This document shows, in pieces, positions 10,218-21,606 of a stretch of 64,000 nucleotides of DNA. The DNA is taken from the NCBI GenBank assembly GCA_030849465.1, contig JARVLF010000015.1:1488001-1552000 (forward strand), given 5' to 3'. The stretch comes from Moesziomyces globuligerus (lineage: Eukaryota > Basidiomycota > Ustilaginomycetes > Ustilaginales > Ustilaginaceae). The notes beneath the pieces are model-generated. The model had not been told where the DNA came from and searched no databases. It was given only the letters and a program-made list of their open reading frames with translations. Numbering within the stretch: the stretch's first letter is position 1; every line of letters begins with the position of its first letter. The translations under genes and the position numbers were made by a program.

Positions 10218-13200
10218 ACGACAAATGGACTACCTGCATCTTGTTCTCAACATCGGGCTGTGTGATGTGCGCGAATCGCATCGATGCCGATCACGGCTTG
10301 GTGCTGAAGGGCTGATGGCTCAGTATCAAGTGAGCAAGAAGATCCGAACGATGTTGGAAGTCTAGTGGTACATGATCCTGATCTGATGTAGGCCTACGAA
10401 CGGGTATGATGCCAAGCGACTTCCGGGGCGTTGGCGGTCAATGCGCGGGCGTATGGATATTGTGGTGGGACGGCTTGCTTCGGACCCCGAGCGCCGTAGC
10501 GTAGGCGTCTGTCCATGCAAGGTAACGGCGGAGATCGACGGAGGGGGCGAGGGCTAGAAAATGTCTCAGGTTGGCTGCGCGAGAGGGCCTCGGTGACCTG
10601 CTCGTGATGGAGCCACTTTTTTTTCGACTTGTCTCGGTTGGCTGCCCACCAATCGCATGAGAATGTCTCGGCGGCTCGAGTCTGCAAACAGAACGGTGGC
10701 AAGCCACTTTTTACCGCGACTTGGGCATTCATGCTCTGGCTACCACCATAGCCCGCACATGTCGTCCCACAGTTGCATCGGCGTCCGTCGAGCGAATGAC
10801 ATGTGCAAACATGTGAAGCAGTCCGGTTGAACACAGTAGCTCCGCAAAGCCCAGCACCATTGGTTCCCCGACCCCGGTCCTGCCGCTCGTAAGCCGGACC
10901 GCCATGCGCCAGAGATGGCTGGCGATTGGGTCTGGCGGATGAAGAAGAGCAAGGATTGCGGGCCTGCGTCCTGCATGCCTTCTTGGCAGCTGAATTGCAC
11001 CTGCATCTGCAAGCATCGATGGGCCGAGCTCGCCTTGCCTTTGTCTGGACCTACGCGTGGTCAACATCATCCCCTTGCCAATGGTCGGAACTCAACAATC
11101 AAGGCCGATCGCATCATCATCGGGTCTTGGTTCTCTGCCTGTGACGAATGGGCCCAATGAAGGTCCTTGCGTAGCCAAGAACGATCCCGATCGCTATCGG
11201 CAAGGCGGTCAGAGCCGACTGGGAAGATGCGTATCGAGATGGCCGGCACCGGTCTTTGTGGCGCCGAGGGCGGCTGCGGGAGTGGCTGCAGGAGCGGAAG
11301 CGCAAGCGAGATTTTCCTAGCCAGAATGAGCGCCCAAGCTCGCGAGCGCTTCCGCAGCGCTTTGCAGTGGATGCGGGTCGATGGGGCAAAGGCAAGCGAG
11401 ATGGCGATGGGCGCTTGCCGAGTAAATAAAATGTCTCGGCCACGGCCATCTGTGTGCGCTTCCTTGCGGCTTCGGACGGGCCTTGGCATCCGCAGCTCCC
11501 GCTGTCGGCTCGAACCCATCTCGTCGCTTCAATCGCTACGATCTTCTGTGACCAAAGATAGAGCGCTTCCAGCGGTCATGTGCGTGCGCCGCAAGCAGAC
11601 GTCAAGATTGAGCCCGATCGGATTGGAAGCCTGGAAGCTTTCCGAATTCACACGGCCCCGCGCGGCACGAGAGAGCATAGCGGCCTCTGCGTATCCCTAA
11701 GCCTCAGACTCGCTCGAGGGTGACAGGTGGAACTTGAACTCGACGACGCAGATGACGAGCGAGGCGAGCCCGGGCAAGGCAGCTCGCAAATGCGTTCGGA
11801 TGCCTGCATGAGCATGAGAGCGCGGCTCGAGGCGAGATGCAGTAGGCAGACGATCGGCGCGTCGATTTTTAATTCGTTTTCCCGAATAGGCAACGTTTGC
11901 TTCTGCGCCGCTACGCCCGCAGCGCCCTGACGGACAGCGGCGTAGAACCGTCCGAGGCTGCCAATCCTACAAGAGAGCGCCGTGGCACCCTATTTGTTCC
12001 TGCATGGTCGCACTATTGGCTTGAAGCCAATGATCTTCCTCAGCCCGTGTGCAACATGATGCCACGGTCGTACCGCGACCCTGCCGTTGTCCACACCAAG
12101 AAAACTTGCCAGAGGCCCTTGGCGAGGCCGTGCGAGATGGCGTGAAGACCGAGTCTCTAAATGACCTGCCATTCCCAGAACCGAGCGACCGTGTTTGTTA
12201 ATTGAGACCATGTCTCCGATTGCAGTCTGACAGGCGGGAGGTGGGGGGCGAGGCAGTTTGGCCGACGACACTGCTGCCGAGCCTGGTGCTGCAGCGAAGA
12301 GCGTTGGTCGCCGGCGCTGAGACATCTCGATTGGCCTGTGGGGGCTTTCCATCTTCCCAGGACTGCAGAAGCAAGGGTTCTGGAATTTCATCCTGCACTC
12401 CGACGGCACTGGGCCACGAAGTGCAGATTTGTTTGTTCTCGTCTTTTTCTTCTATCTCTGCAGAGCCCATCGTCGTCGCTGGGGCCTTCCACTTGCGCCC
12501 ACGCCCACTCTGCGATGCGCCAGCACTGCCCACAATCGTAGTCCGCCGCCACGCCGCAAGGATGCAGGCGAGATGAAAGCAAACGCTCCAGGCGTCTGGG
12601 CTTTCCTTTTCCCACTTCATCTCGGGCAGGAGTCCGTGCACTTAGCACGAGGTCTGGGCTGGGCGCCTATCTACGCCGCTCGCCAATGCACATCGCCTCG
12701 CCACGTCGCCCCCCTGCATTTCCGCCTGCCCCACTCTGCCGCCGAGCTTCCCGACATTGACATCCGCAGCGAGCAAAGGAGACCGTGAATCACGATGGTC
12801 GCAGGCTCAGTCGCTATAGATGAACAAGCAAGACCGGTCGATGAGGATAGTGAGTCAGGAGGGGTCCAGCTCGATGTGCTTGGTGGTGCAAAGCACATGT
12901 CGCCGGGCAGGCATCATGCTCAGTCTCAGCTGCAAGCCTCTTCGCGCTCGATTGCGTCTGAAACATGTCCATCGTGCAGAGCTGAGTGCGCATTGTTCAT
13001 TCAGCCTGCCCAAGCCTGTCATGGCATTCTCCGCTCTCATGGCGTCTCATCTCGCCCGCTCCGATGCTTGGACCCTAGCGCCGCTCGTCGAGGTTAAGAA
13101 TTTGGCCGCCGCGCCCATCAGCTCTGGTGCGCCTCGGCCTACCGAGACTCCGTCGGCCATGTCTCACGAAGCCTACAGCCCACACGTACAAACAAGCTCG

Positions 13201-13678
13201 CTTGCCCCTCCGCCGTGTCTCGGGTCTCGCATTGCTACTACAAACAGATTCCCTGACGCCCGAAGCCCGCTCTTCTTCTTCTCCTTGGCCTCCAGCCCTG
13301 GACCGTGCTTTGCTTGCTCGTAAGGCGCTCAAGCCTTCCTCAACCCGGTGCTTCCGCTGTCCCGTGAGGTGCAGGTCTGTCTGCGACCGACCCATTGGTC
13401 CTCCCGTCCCGGATCGTGGGTTCAGCCGCCCGACCTCATTTTACAATAGCCGCCTCTAGCATCGGTCCGCCTCTCCTCCTGGACTTCCCGCCGAATTCAT
13501 ATACAACCCCACCTCCAAGCCTCTCCATAGCCGCCGTACACGACCCACCCTCCCCCCTGTCTCCCTGCCCGTGGCTTTCCCACATCAACCTCTTGTCCAG
13601 GACGTCTTCCATCCTGACCCACGCCATCCTCTTGATCGTGACTCGGCCTTCACTCTGCGCTATCAGCACTTTTGCACC
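10218..13678. other. 3.5-kb region without a recognisable gene
   Basis: This is the longest gap in the window. Open frames are present on both strands but none exceeds about 180 residues, none shows a known domain, and none joins convincingly across GT..AG sites. No tRNA boxes were seen. The last ~250 bases (about 13430-13678) are strongly CT-rich on the plus strand, as is common just upstream of fungal transcription starts. The region could be a long promoter/5' leader of the gene at 13679 or contain a non-coding transcript; the sequence does not decide. Confidence 0.5.
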
Positions 13679-15439
13679 ATGCACAGCTTTGCCTCGTCCA
13701 CGCTATCGCTGCCGGTGAGCCCCGGCTCGGCGCGGCCAGAAAAGAAAACGAAGCGCAGCATGCTACGTCGCCTTTCTCTGGGTAAGACAAAGACTGCTAG
13801 CAGTATCTCGAGCACTTCGACTGTCGAGCTCGCCTCTCGGTCCACCGTCACGCTTGCGGTGGCTCCCGGTGAGGAGAGTTCGAGTCGGCACGCTTTCGAT
13901 CTCTTCTCCACGCGCTCGTCGCCAGGCGAATCATCCAAAGCCTGTGCCTCGATGCCCTCAAGCCCACGTACTCCCAGGGCGTCCACATCTGACGCTGCCA
14001 GTACAAACCGCAAGATGTCCGGCGAAGAGAAATCCGCTCGATCGCGTTCGTTTTCGTCGCTCACTCGGCGCTCGACCAACGCGCGCTTCAAGGACGCAGA
14101 GGCACAGCCCGTGCCCGAACTGCCCAAGATGGTGCTCATCTCGGACGAGGTGTTCATCATCGCCGCCTCGCCGAGCAAAGCCCTGCCCGAGCTGCCCGCC
14201 TCGTCTGGTGCGTCTAGCTCGTTCAACTCCTCGGGGAGCTGGCTCGACAGTCTGCCTACGCCGTCCGAAGAGGTGCCTGCGTTCCCCAAGTGTCCCGAGC
14301 AGCCTAGGATCTCCGAGGCTTCGGAGCGCTCGCAGCGCTCGAGCTTCGACGAGATCGATGCGCAGATGATCACCAACCTCTGCGAGGTGCAGCCGCCGAA
14401 GCGAGAGCCGGTCGCCATGGTTAGGAGTCAGGCTTCGCAGGGTGCGCAGGGCTCTCCGCGTCCGCCACTCCGGAGGGGGCTCTCGAGAAGTGCGAGCGCG
14501 CGCGCAGCTCCGCCAGTGCCCACTGTGCCGGAGCAGTTTACTCGCTCGCATGTTCGCAGTGGTTCGGCGCCGCATACTCTCGGACCGCTGCCTCCGCAGC
14601 CTTCGCAGCCACCGTCGGACGAAGTGCTCCGCAAGACCGACCGGTTCAAGAAGCGCTACAGTCGCCAGGCGCCGTCTCCGCTCGCCTCGCCCGTGCTCGA
14701 GCATGCGGCGTTTAGCCTTCCACGCTCCGCGCCGCCCACGCCCAAGCTCGACACGGTCGCCGCACTCATCAACCTAGAAGCGGGCTTGTCGCTCGACTCG
14801 AAGCTCGCGCGTCGTAACCACAGACGGTCCACCTCGCGCACGGGCGCGGCGACCTTGGACTCTGCCTTCAAACCCTCCACCAGCATCCGGCTCACCGCAG
14901 GCCATTCGGCCGCCGCTGACGAGCAAACGGCTGGATTGGTCTCGCGCTTCTCGGAGGATTCCGACTCCGAGTCGGCGAGTCGTCTGCGTTTGCTCCTCTC
15001 GCCCGTACTCGGTAGCGTCGCCAAGCTACCCCCGCTCTTGGGCACATCCTCCACCTCGCTGGATAGCCACTCGATGCCGGAGACCAGCGTGGTGGAAACA
15101 AAGTCGCCGGAGTTGCCGGCGCTGTGTGGTTCCAGCATCAGCTCGGCCTCGGATCACGAACAGTCCGATCTCTCCCCTACGGTCAGCATCGAACTCGATC
15201 ACACCCTCTTCGATCTCTCGCGCCAGAGCATGGACTACAAGACCGTCTACGCCCTCGCCCAGCAGTACGCCAAAAACGCCGCCCCCCAATCCAACCACCT
15301 CAGCACCACAAAGCCGACCAGCCTCAAGCCTCCTCCACCGCCCAAAGCACCGCGCCAACTCTACCTCAACTCGCTCTGGTCCAAGCCCAGCAGAAACCTC
15401 CCAGACCCAGTCGACAGGTCGTACCACCTCCGAAAGTAG
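13679..15439 (+). CDS. Ser-rich, probably disordered protein of unknown function
   Basis: 586 aa, intronless. The frame extends upstream to 13571, but the ATG at 13679 (TTGCACCATGCAC context, MHSFASSTLS) is the better start. No domain was recognised. Visible features are a basic stretch with a PKA-type site near the N-terminus (SMLRRLSLGKTKT), further Arg-rich phosphosite-like segments (RRGLSRSAS, KKRYSRQAPSP), many Ser/Pro/Asp patches, and a more ordered-looking C-terminal block (LFDLSRQSMDYKTVYALAQQ) followed by a Pro-rich segment (KPPPPPKAPRQ). This composition fits a phosphorylated scaffold or regulator, but that is only inference. It converges with NOT2, 254 bp apart. Confidence 0.75.
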   Translation: MHSFASSTLSLPVSPGSARPEKKTKRSMLRRLSLGKTKTASSISSTSTVELASRSTVTLAVAPGEESSSRHAFDLFSTRSSPGESSKACASMPSSPRTPRASTSDAASTNRKMSGEEKSARSRSFSSLTRRSTNARFKDAEAQPVPELPKMVLISDEVFIIAASPSKALPELPASSGASSSFNSSGSWLDSLPTPSEEVPAFPKCPEQPRISEASERSQRSSFDEIDAQMITNLCEVQPPKREPVAMVRSQASQGAQGSPRPPLRRGLSRSASARAAPPVPTVPEQFTRSHVRSGSAPHTLGPLPPQPSQPPSDEVLRKTDRFKKRYSRQAPSPLASPVLEHAAFSLPRSAPPTPKLDTVAALINLEAGLSLDSKLARRNHRRSTSRTGAATLDSAFKPSTSIRLTAGHSAAADEQTAGLVSRFSEDSDSESASRLRLLLSPVLGSVAKLPPLLGTSSTSLDSHSMPETSVVETKSPELPALCGSSISSASDHEQSDLSPTVSIELDHTLFDLSRQSMDYKTVYALAQQYAKNAAPQSNHLSTTKPTSLKPPPPPKAPRQLYLNSLWSKPSRNLPDPVDRSYHLRK

Positions 15440-15693
15440 GACATCGCCACAGCAATACCCTCCTTCCCACATCGTCACTCGCTCGTTTGCTGCAATATAT
15501 CCACCCTCACTGCATTCATGCGCCCCAGTCTGTCCAATGCAGCCTTCGCATGAGCGTAAGCACAGTCGGGACGCGTATGGAACGAAAAGCAAACACGGCC
15601 TGTTTGCGGATTGAGATTTTTGTAACGCTGATCAGAGTTGCGGCAGGAGGAAAAGCCTCGTAGACCCTTGGGAGCGGGGGCTTTTTGGTGGGC

Positions 15694-17594
15694 TTATGAC
15701 TGCTGCTGTTGCTGTGGCTGCTGCTGCTGCTGTTGGGATGCGGGCGAGGGCGACTGCTGCTGTTGCTGGGCCGCGGCCTGTGCTGCAGCCTGCTGTGCTG
15801 CCGCCTGTGCGGCCAACGCCTGAGCCTGGTTGGGCACCTTCTCCTCGAGCATCTCGTACATCAGGTGGAAGTTCTTGGAGACCTTCTCCCACAGAGCCGG
15901 GTCGAAGAAGACGTAGGTGCCGCGCTCGTACGTCGGCGTCTTCTGCGTCGGCTCGGTGTTCTGCTCCTTGGTGAGCCACACATGCAGCTCCTTGTGATAC
16001 CTCCAGTTGCGCGCGTACAGCTCCTGCGCCGCCACCTCCTGCAGCACGTCGCGCGGCGTCGAGTAGAAGATGAAGAAGAGCGTCTCGTCCGAGAACGAGG
16101 CGATCTTGCTCTGCGCCGGCGGCGGCGGCTGCACGTTGTAGCACGAGGGCAGCGTGAACTCGGGCTCGACGCGCGCCGAGGCCAGCATGTTGTTCTCGGA
16201 CCACGGCGTGATGAACGACGGATGCAGCGGATCCGACGAGTTGAGGTTGAGGCCGAACGTCTGCAAGTCCATGCCCATCGAGAGCATCGACAGATCCGGA
16301 TCCGCCGACTTGATCAACGACAGCAACCCCAGCAGGCCGAAGCGGTCCGCAGGCGAGGTGAGGATCTGCTGTGCTGGTGTTTGCGCCATCGCGCCCGTCT
16401 GACCCAGTCCCATCGAGTTGATCGAGCCCGCTACGCCCTGCAGTGCATCGCCGCGCGCCGCAGCACTCTCGGTCAACGGCGAAGATGCGCCGAGGTTGCT
16501 CGCCGCGTTGCGCACGCTCGACAACGGCGAGCGTGCCGACGACGGCGATGACGAGCGTTGGAGACCGTTGAGCTGGTTCGGCCCAGCGCCCGCAGCGTTG
16601 CCGCCGAACACGGAGCCTGGAGGCGCCCACGTCTGCTGCTGCACTCCGAGCCCTGGTGCGGGCGGGCCTGCGCCGAGTTTGGTGGCATAGTTGCGGTCGG
16701 GCTCGCCGAAACCTCCCCTCGCTGCGGAGAGAGACGCGTCGTTCCGTGCTCCGCCTACGACGGATCCGAGGAGGCTCTGTCGATGCTGTTCCCGCTGCTG
16801 ATGTTGGTGCTGAAGCGCTGCCGCTGCCGAGACCTGTTCTGCCACTCCACGCGGGAAGCCGTCGTCCGCCGAACGTCCTTCTGTCGAGCCGGTTTGGTTG
16901 AGGGCTGGGAAGTCGTCCTGGTTGAAGTTTCGCAAAGGAGCGCCGCTGCGCAGGTTGGAGCTCATGCCGGTAGTGCCGGCTTGCGTCGCATAGCTCGAAA
17001 GCGGATTGCTCAGACCACCGAGACCTGGTGCGCCGCCCTGTTGACCCTGGCCGCCCTGCTGACCTGCACCGAGTGCCGGAAAGTCGCTGAGGTTGAGTTC
17101 GCCTCCCTGACCCTGGCCCTGCGTCTGTCCACCGGACTGTCCTGACATGCCTGCCAGCTGCGACGCCAAGCTCGCAGCACCTGAGGTGTTATTCGACCCC
17201 GAGCCGCCGAATGGAAATGCACCTGCTCCACCTGCAAATGAAGGAAGAGGTGCCACCGTCGAAGGAGTGAGAAGATTGCCCGTGTGGGGAGAGTTGCGCA
17301 TGGCGGCCGAAGACATACCTTGTTGAGATTGGGGCATGCCCATGAACGAGCCCATCATGCGAGGGCCACCGCCCTGGAGATACGGATACATGGCAGCGTT
17401 GAGACCTGGGCCTGGACTGCCACCTGGGGAAGCTGCGGAGTTGGAGTGCGGAAGCCTGTTTGCGAATGCGGAGAGCGGGTGATTTGGCCTCTGATTTGCA
17501 GAGCCTGTTGTGATAGACGCAAACGACGATGTGAGAAAAGCAGATCAGACCAGATTGCCGTCAGAGGCCCAGGCTACTTACCTGGTCTCTGCAT
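15694..17594 (-). CDS. NOT2: CCR4-NOT complex subunit NOT2
   Basis: Two exons on the minus strand: a 13-base coding first exon 17594-17582 (MQRP plus one base) and 17504-15694, intron 77 bp with GTAAGT, giving 607 aa. The upstream frame after splicing (GSANQRPNHPLSAFANRLP) runs without interruption into the large exon, which supports the intron. Two DFPAL motifs occur in the Gly/Gln-rich N-terminal half (LNLSDFPALG and QDDFPALNQ), as in NOT2 proteins. The NOT box lies at about 475-557 (FSDETLFFIFYSTPRDVLQE through WEKVSKNFHLMYEMLEEKVP). NOT2 pairs with NOT3/5 on the NOT1 scaffold and is needed for mRNA deadenylation and decay. The protein ends in an extra Ala/Gln-rich tail of about 44 residues (CTG/CAG tract at about 15697-15815). 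Confidence 0.92.
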
Positions 17595-18686
17595 GACCGA
17601 GCAGAAGATGTGGCAGCTGAGATGCAGCTGGAGTCCTGTGCGGCAGAATGAGGCGATACGTGCACGAGAAGCAGATGCGATGTGGTGTCAATGGCGAATG
17701 TCCAGCAAAGAAGTGGCAAGAGAGGAAACGCCGAGGTCTGCCTTGAGACTGAGATGTTGAGAGCTCGCGAGGCGACGGCGCGTCCGACCTGGACGTGCGG
17801 AGGTGTCGGTGAGAGGGACGTACAGCTTCTGTCGTAGCAAAGCTCGGCGGGTGCGTGGAGACCGAAGTGAGGTGCGGATGTATGGTGTGGAGCGGGAGGA
17901 TGGGGGATGCGGGACCCTTAGAGTGCGGATGAGACGTGTCAGAATGCGGATATGGTGAGCAGACGAGCAGGCCCATGCCGCAGGATAGCGCCGCCTCGCT
18001 GCCTGGCTGGTGGAGTGCGCCGCGCCAATAGAAAGCCAGGCTTGCCTGATCGATTTTCAAATGCACCTGCCTCGCCTTGCTAATGCCACTACAAGCAAAG
18101 GCTACATTTTGTATGGCCTCCTTTGTAGTCCTCGACTTGGACCTCGATGCGGGAGATTCAAGTTGAAATTGATCGGAGAAGACTAGGAAAGATCGGGCAT
18201 ACCAAAAAGGGGTCTAACATTTTGATTGATTTCATTTTCAAGGCTTTGAAGGTCGACGTGTCGCTGCTGTGCGCGGGCGGGCCATGGCAGAAGCTTGCGT
18301 CGGAGCGGCGAGGCACGATGACTAGCGCGGGCTGGGCTGCGTGGGATGGTGTGAGATTGAGGGCGTCAAGCGCAACTCAGCGAGGCTGCCGTCTCAGCGC
18401 TTGAAATCAACACAACTCGAGCCTGCAGGCGACACACGCTCCCCGCGAAGAAGTGCACACCAAAGTCGATCAGGCTGCGCTTTGGCTCGTCGGTCTTTCA
18501 CTACCACCAAACGCCCTCGCTCGCCTCCGCACCAAACTCGGCTCCGCCATCACCACCGCTTCTCGTGCTTCAGGCGGCTCAGTCTCCCAACCTCTGGGCA
18601 TCGCTACCGTCTGCATTGCATTCCGCCTGGCCGTCTCGATTCGAAACACCGTTCAGGGCCTCGTTGGACCCTAGATCTCGCCCATC
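17595..18686. other. divergent promoter region, NOT2 / ArfGAP
   Basis: About 1.1 kb between divergent starts. An AT-richer patch lies near 18100-18250. No gene, tRNA or repeat was recognised. Confidence 0.55.
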
Positions 18687-20390
18687 ATGGCCGACGGACC
18701 TTCCAAGGATGAGCTCGTCGAGATCTTCAAGTCGCTCAAGAGCACACAGAAGGGAAACAAGGTGCGTGCTCCCACCAACCAGCGCCGTCCGAGCGCTTCC
18801 GTCATGCTGCAGTCGCCACCGTCTTGCTAATGTGTCTCTCTTTCTCCCTCCTTTGCTCTCGCTCCGTGCGATCAGGTCTGCTTCGACTGTGGAGCCAAGA
18901 ACCCAACATGGGCTTCCGCCACCTACGCCATCTACATCTGCCTCGACTGCTCCTCGGTGCACCGCAACATGGGCGTCCACATCACCTTTGTCCGCTCCAC
19001 CAACCTCGACTCCTGGCATTGGTCCCAGCTCCGCCTCATGAAGGTCGGTGGCAACGCTGCTGCCGCCGAGTTCTTCAACAAGAAGGGCGGCGCCCACCTC
19101 CTCGCTCCCTCCACAGAAGGAAAGGTCAAGTACACCTCGTCCGTCGCATTGGCCTACAAGGACGAGCTGCAGAAGCGCGCGCTCCAGGATGCCGCTGGCC
19201 AGAGCCTCAACAGCCCCGTCTTCTTCCCTGGTCTGGCGGCTCAGTCCACCGAGAAGGCGGCTCCCGCGGCCAAGACCAACGCAGGAAGCGGCGATATGGA
19301 CGACTTCTTCGACGAGTGGGACAAGCCCGCTGCTGCGTCCAAGCCAGCCGCGCCAGCGGCCAAGCCGACGCCTGCTGCGGCGCCTGTGGCCAAGGCCACT
19401 CCCGCAGCGGCTCCCAAGACTGTCACCTCGGCCTCGTTGCGCGCGAGCAGCTCAGCGGCACGTACCAAGACCCTGGGTGCAGTGAGTCGCGCTTCGTCCG
19501 CGAGCTCCACCCCCGGCACCACCACGCCCACGGGCAACGGCCCGACCTCGAGCGCGCCCGCCGCAGCTGCACGACCGGCGCGCGCCGGTAAGCTCGGCTT
19601 GGGCGCCAAGAAGGCCGGTGCGCCCATCGACTTTGCCGCCGCAGAGAGGAAGGCCAAGGAGGAAGAGGCTTCTCGCGCCGCCGAGGCCAAGGCGGCAGAG
19701 GAGGCCGAGGCCAAGGCTCGCGAGGCGCAAAAGGCTAACGAGCAGCAGGCTGAAGCGGAACGCGTTGCGCGCGAGGCGATCAAGGCGGCGGTCGGCAAGG
19801 CAGGTGCGCCCTCGTCGCCTGCCTCCAAGGCTGGTGCATCCGGTGCGCGATCTGCGGCTGCCGCGACGCCCGATGCGTTTGCGGAGGCCAAGACCAACGG
19901 CGACATGGACCGTCTCGGTATGGGCTTTGGCCGTCTCGGCATGAAGGCCAACGCCCACCAGGCCAAGCTCGCGGCGGAGCGGGCGGCGGCGGCGGCCAAC
20001 AACGCTGCGGCCAACGATTCCGACGCGGGCGGTGAGGAGCCGAGCTACGCGCGCAACAAGTTCTCGAGCCAGAAGAGCATCTCGTCCGACCAGTACTTCC
20101 AGCGAGGCTCGTACGATCCACAGGCCACCTCGGAAGCTCAGCAACGTCTCCAGACCTTCCAGGGCCAGACCTCGATCTCGTCCAACCAGTACTTTGGCCG
20201 AGACGAAGAGGAGGAGGCCGAACAGATGGCAGCTCAGGGCGGCGACTTTAGCGACATCGAAGCAACCGCGCGCGAATACTACCAGCGCTTCATGGCAAAT
20301 CCCGACGTCCAGTCCAGCATCGACAGCTTCCGCTCCGGCGCCCTCAAACTCTCCCAGTACCTCGAGGATCTCAGCCGCAACGGCGCCTGA
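18687..20390 (+). CDS. ADP-ribosylation factor GTPase-activating protein, Glo3 type (ArfGAP2/3)
   Basis: Two exons, 18687-18761 and 18876-20390 (intron 114 bp), 529 aa. The ArfGAP zinc finger is C27-x2-C30-x16-C47-x2-C50 ([13 protein letters not shown] ... [13 protein letters not shown]) with the catalytic arginine finger at R55. A long Ala/Lys/Glu-rich helical linker (about 310-380) follows, then the Glo3 regulatory motif near 440-490, with two ISS(D/N)QYFxR repeats. Family knowledge: Glo3-type GAPs stimulate GTP hydrolysis on Arf1 in COPI coats and act in Golgi-to-ER retrieval. The ISSxQYF repeats distinguish it from the Gcs1/ArfGAP1 class. It converges with the E2 gene, 184 bp between stops. 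Confidence 0.93.
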
Positions 20391-20574
20391 AGTATGGCTC
20401 TTTCCGTGGTCCTTCCTTGCTAGTGGTCCTCAGCAATCGATTCCCCTTTCGTGCCTCCATGCAGACAGTAGATGACCTGAGCTCGCAAGCGTGTCTGGCA
20501 CACGCAGTGGGATTAGTCGTGTGGTCGCGCAGTGCGCGCGTATCGGATGGAATGCTTTTACCGAGATGCGAGGC

Positions 20575-21606
20575 TCATCTGAGCAGCTCGTTGAGGACGG
20601 TGTCATCGGTGATGTTGCGGACGCTAGTTCAGGGAGCGGAGGTACGTCAGCGAATCACGTTCGAGCTCGGGAAGGCCAACAAATTGGACAAAGGAACAGG
20701 GAGACCCGAGCATCACTCACTTTGCGCCACGGTAGTTGAGTCGCTTGAGCACCTCGATGACTTTGCTGCTCTCGAAGCCCTGTTGGTCGTGCGGGAAGAG
20801 ACGTGTGGATGTGAGCAGACCATCCACGAGGTCGGGACGCTTCGTCGCGGTCGAACTCACCATGTTGACAAACTGGTCGACGTGCTCCTTCTTCAAGCCT
20901 GCGAGCAGCACGGGGTCGGCCTTGTCTTGCGATTGTGCCGCCTTGCCGTTGGCGCCCGATGGAGGTTGCGCGGACTCGGAGCCGTTTGCATAGGTTTCTG
21001 TCCAGTACCTGGCGGTCTTTTCGAAGTCGTCCCGGTCTCGGAGGTAATGCTTGGCCACCTCGGCGTCCTGCGGGTCGTTGGGTTCTGGCGAGCAGAGCAA
21101 GGAGCGCAGCGACATGAGCGTGGATTTGAGCGTGAGCACGGGCGACCACTGATCCTTGAGGATGTCGAGGCAGATGGCGCCAGACTGGGACGAGATGTTC
21201 GGGTGGTAGACGCGCGTGATGAACTTCATCTTGATCGGTTGGAACGGATAGCCCTCGGGGACGGCGATATCCTGTGCGGGATGCGAGACCGATGCGCATT
21301 GCGTGTAAGCTCTTTGTGATCTAGACGTACGAGCAGCCTTGTGGCAGTGCGACCGAGCTACTTACCACGTCGAAGATGCCCTTCTCATAGGGCGAATTTT
21401 CTGGCCCTGGGAAGGTGCCGACCAGGTGGAAGGGCGAGTCTGTGACGGTGAGCAGAGATGGCGATGGTCAGCTGTCGTGTTGGTCTGCACCGAAGACACC
21501 AGGGCTCTCACTAACCATCTATCAACGCGACCTGGATGCCAGATGCCTTGTCATTCTTGCAATCGTTGATCTCTTTGTTGATGCGTCTTAGGCGTGCGTC
21601 ACCCAT
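20575..21606 (-). CDS. UBC1: ubiquitin-conjugating enzyme E2 with C-terminal UBA domain (Ubc1/UBE2K type)
   Basis: Five exons on the minus strand: 21606-21516, 21439-21366, 21271-20861, 20779-20721, 20623-20575, giving 227 aa. The UBC fold starts [22 protein letters not shown] lies at 78-80 and the catalytic cysteine is C89 in [15 protein letters not shown]. The UBA domain spans about 180-227: first helix [10 protein letters not shown], second [15 protein letters not shown], third [10 protein letters not shown], which ends the protein. Family knowledge: this E2 builds Lys48-linked chains and the UBA modulates chain length. The last intron (98 bp) begins GTGAGT so that, if kept, the reading frame hits TGA at once (K212-stop), removing the third UBA helix. 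The last exon joint is inferred from UBA logic, not from transcripts. Confidence 0.9.

Noticed and set aside
12820..13323. 167-aa plus-strand frame in the 3.5-kb gap
   Set aside because: No domain, no start context or splice support, composition like its noncoding surroundings.
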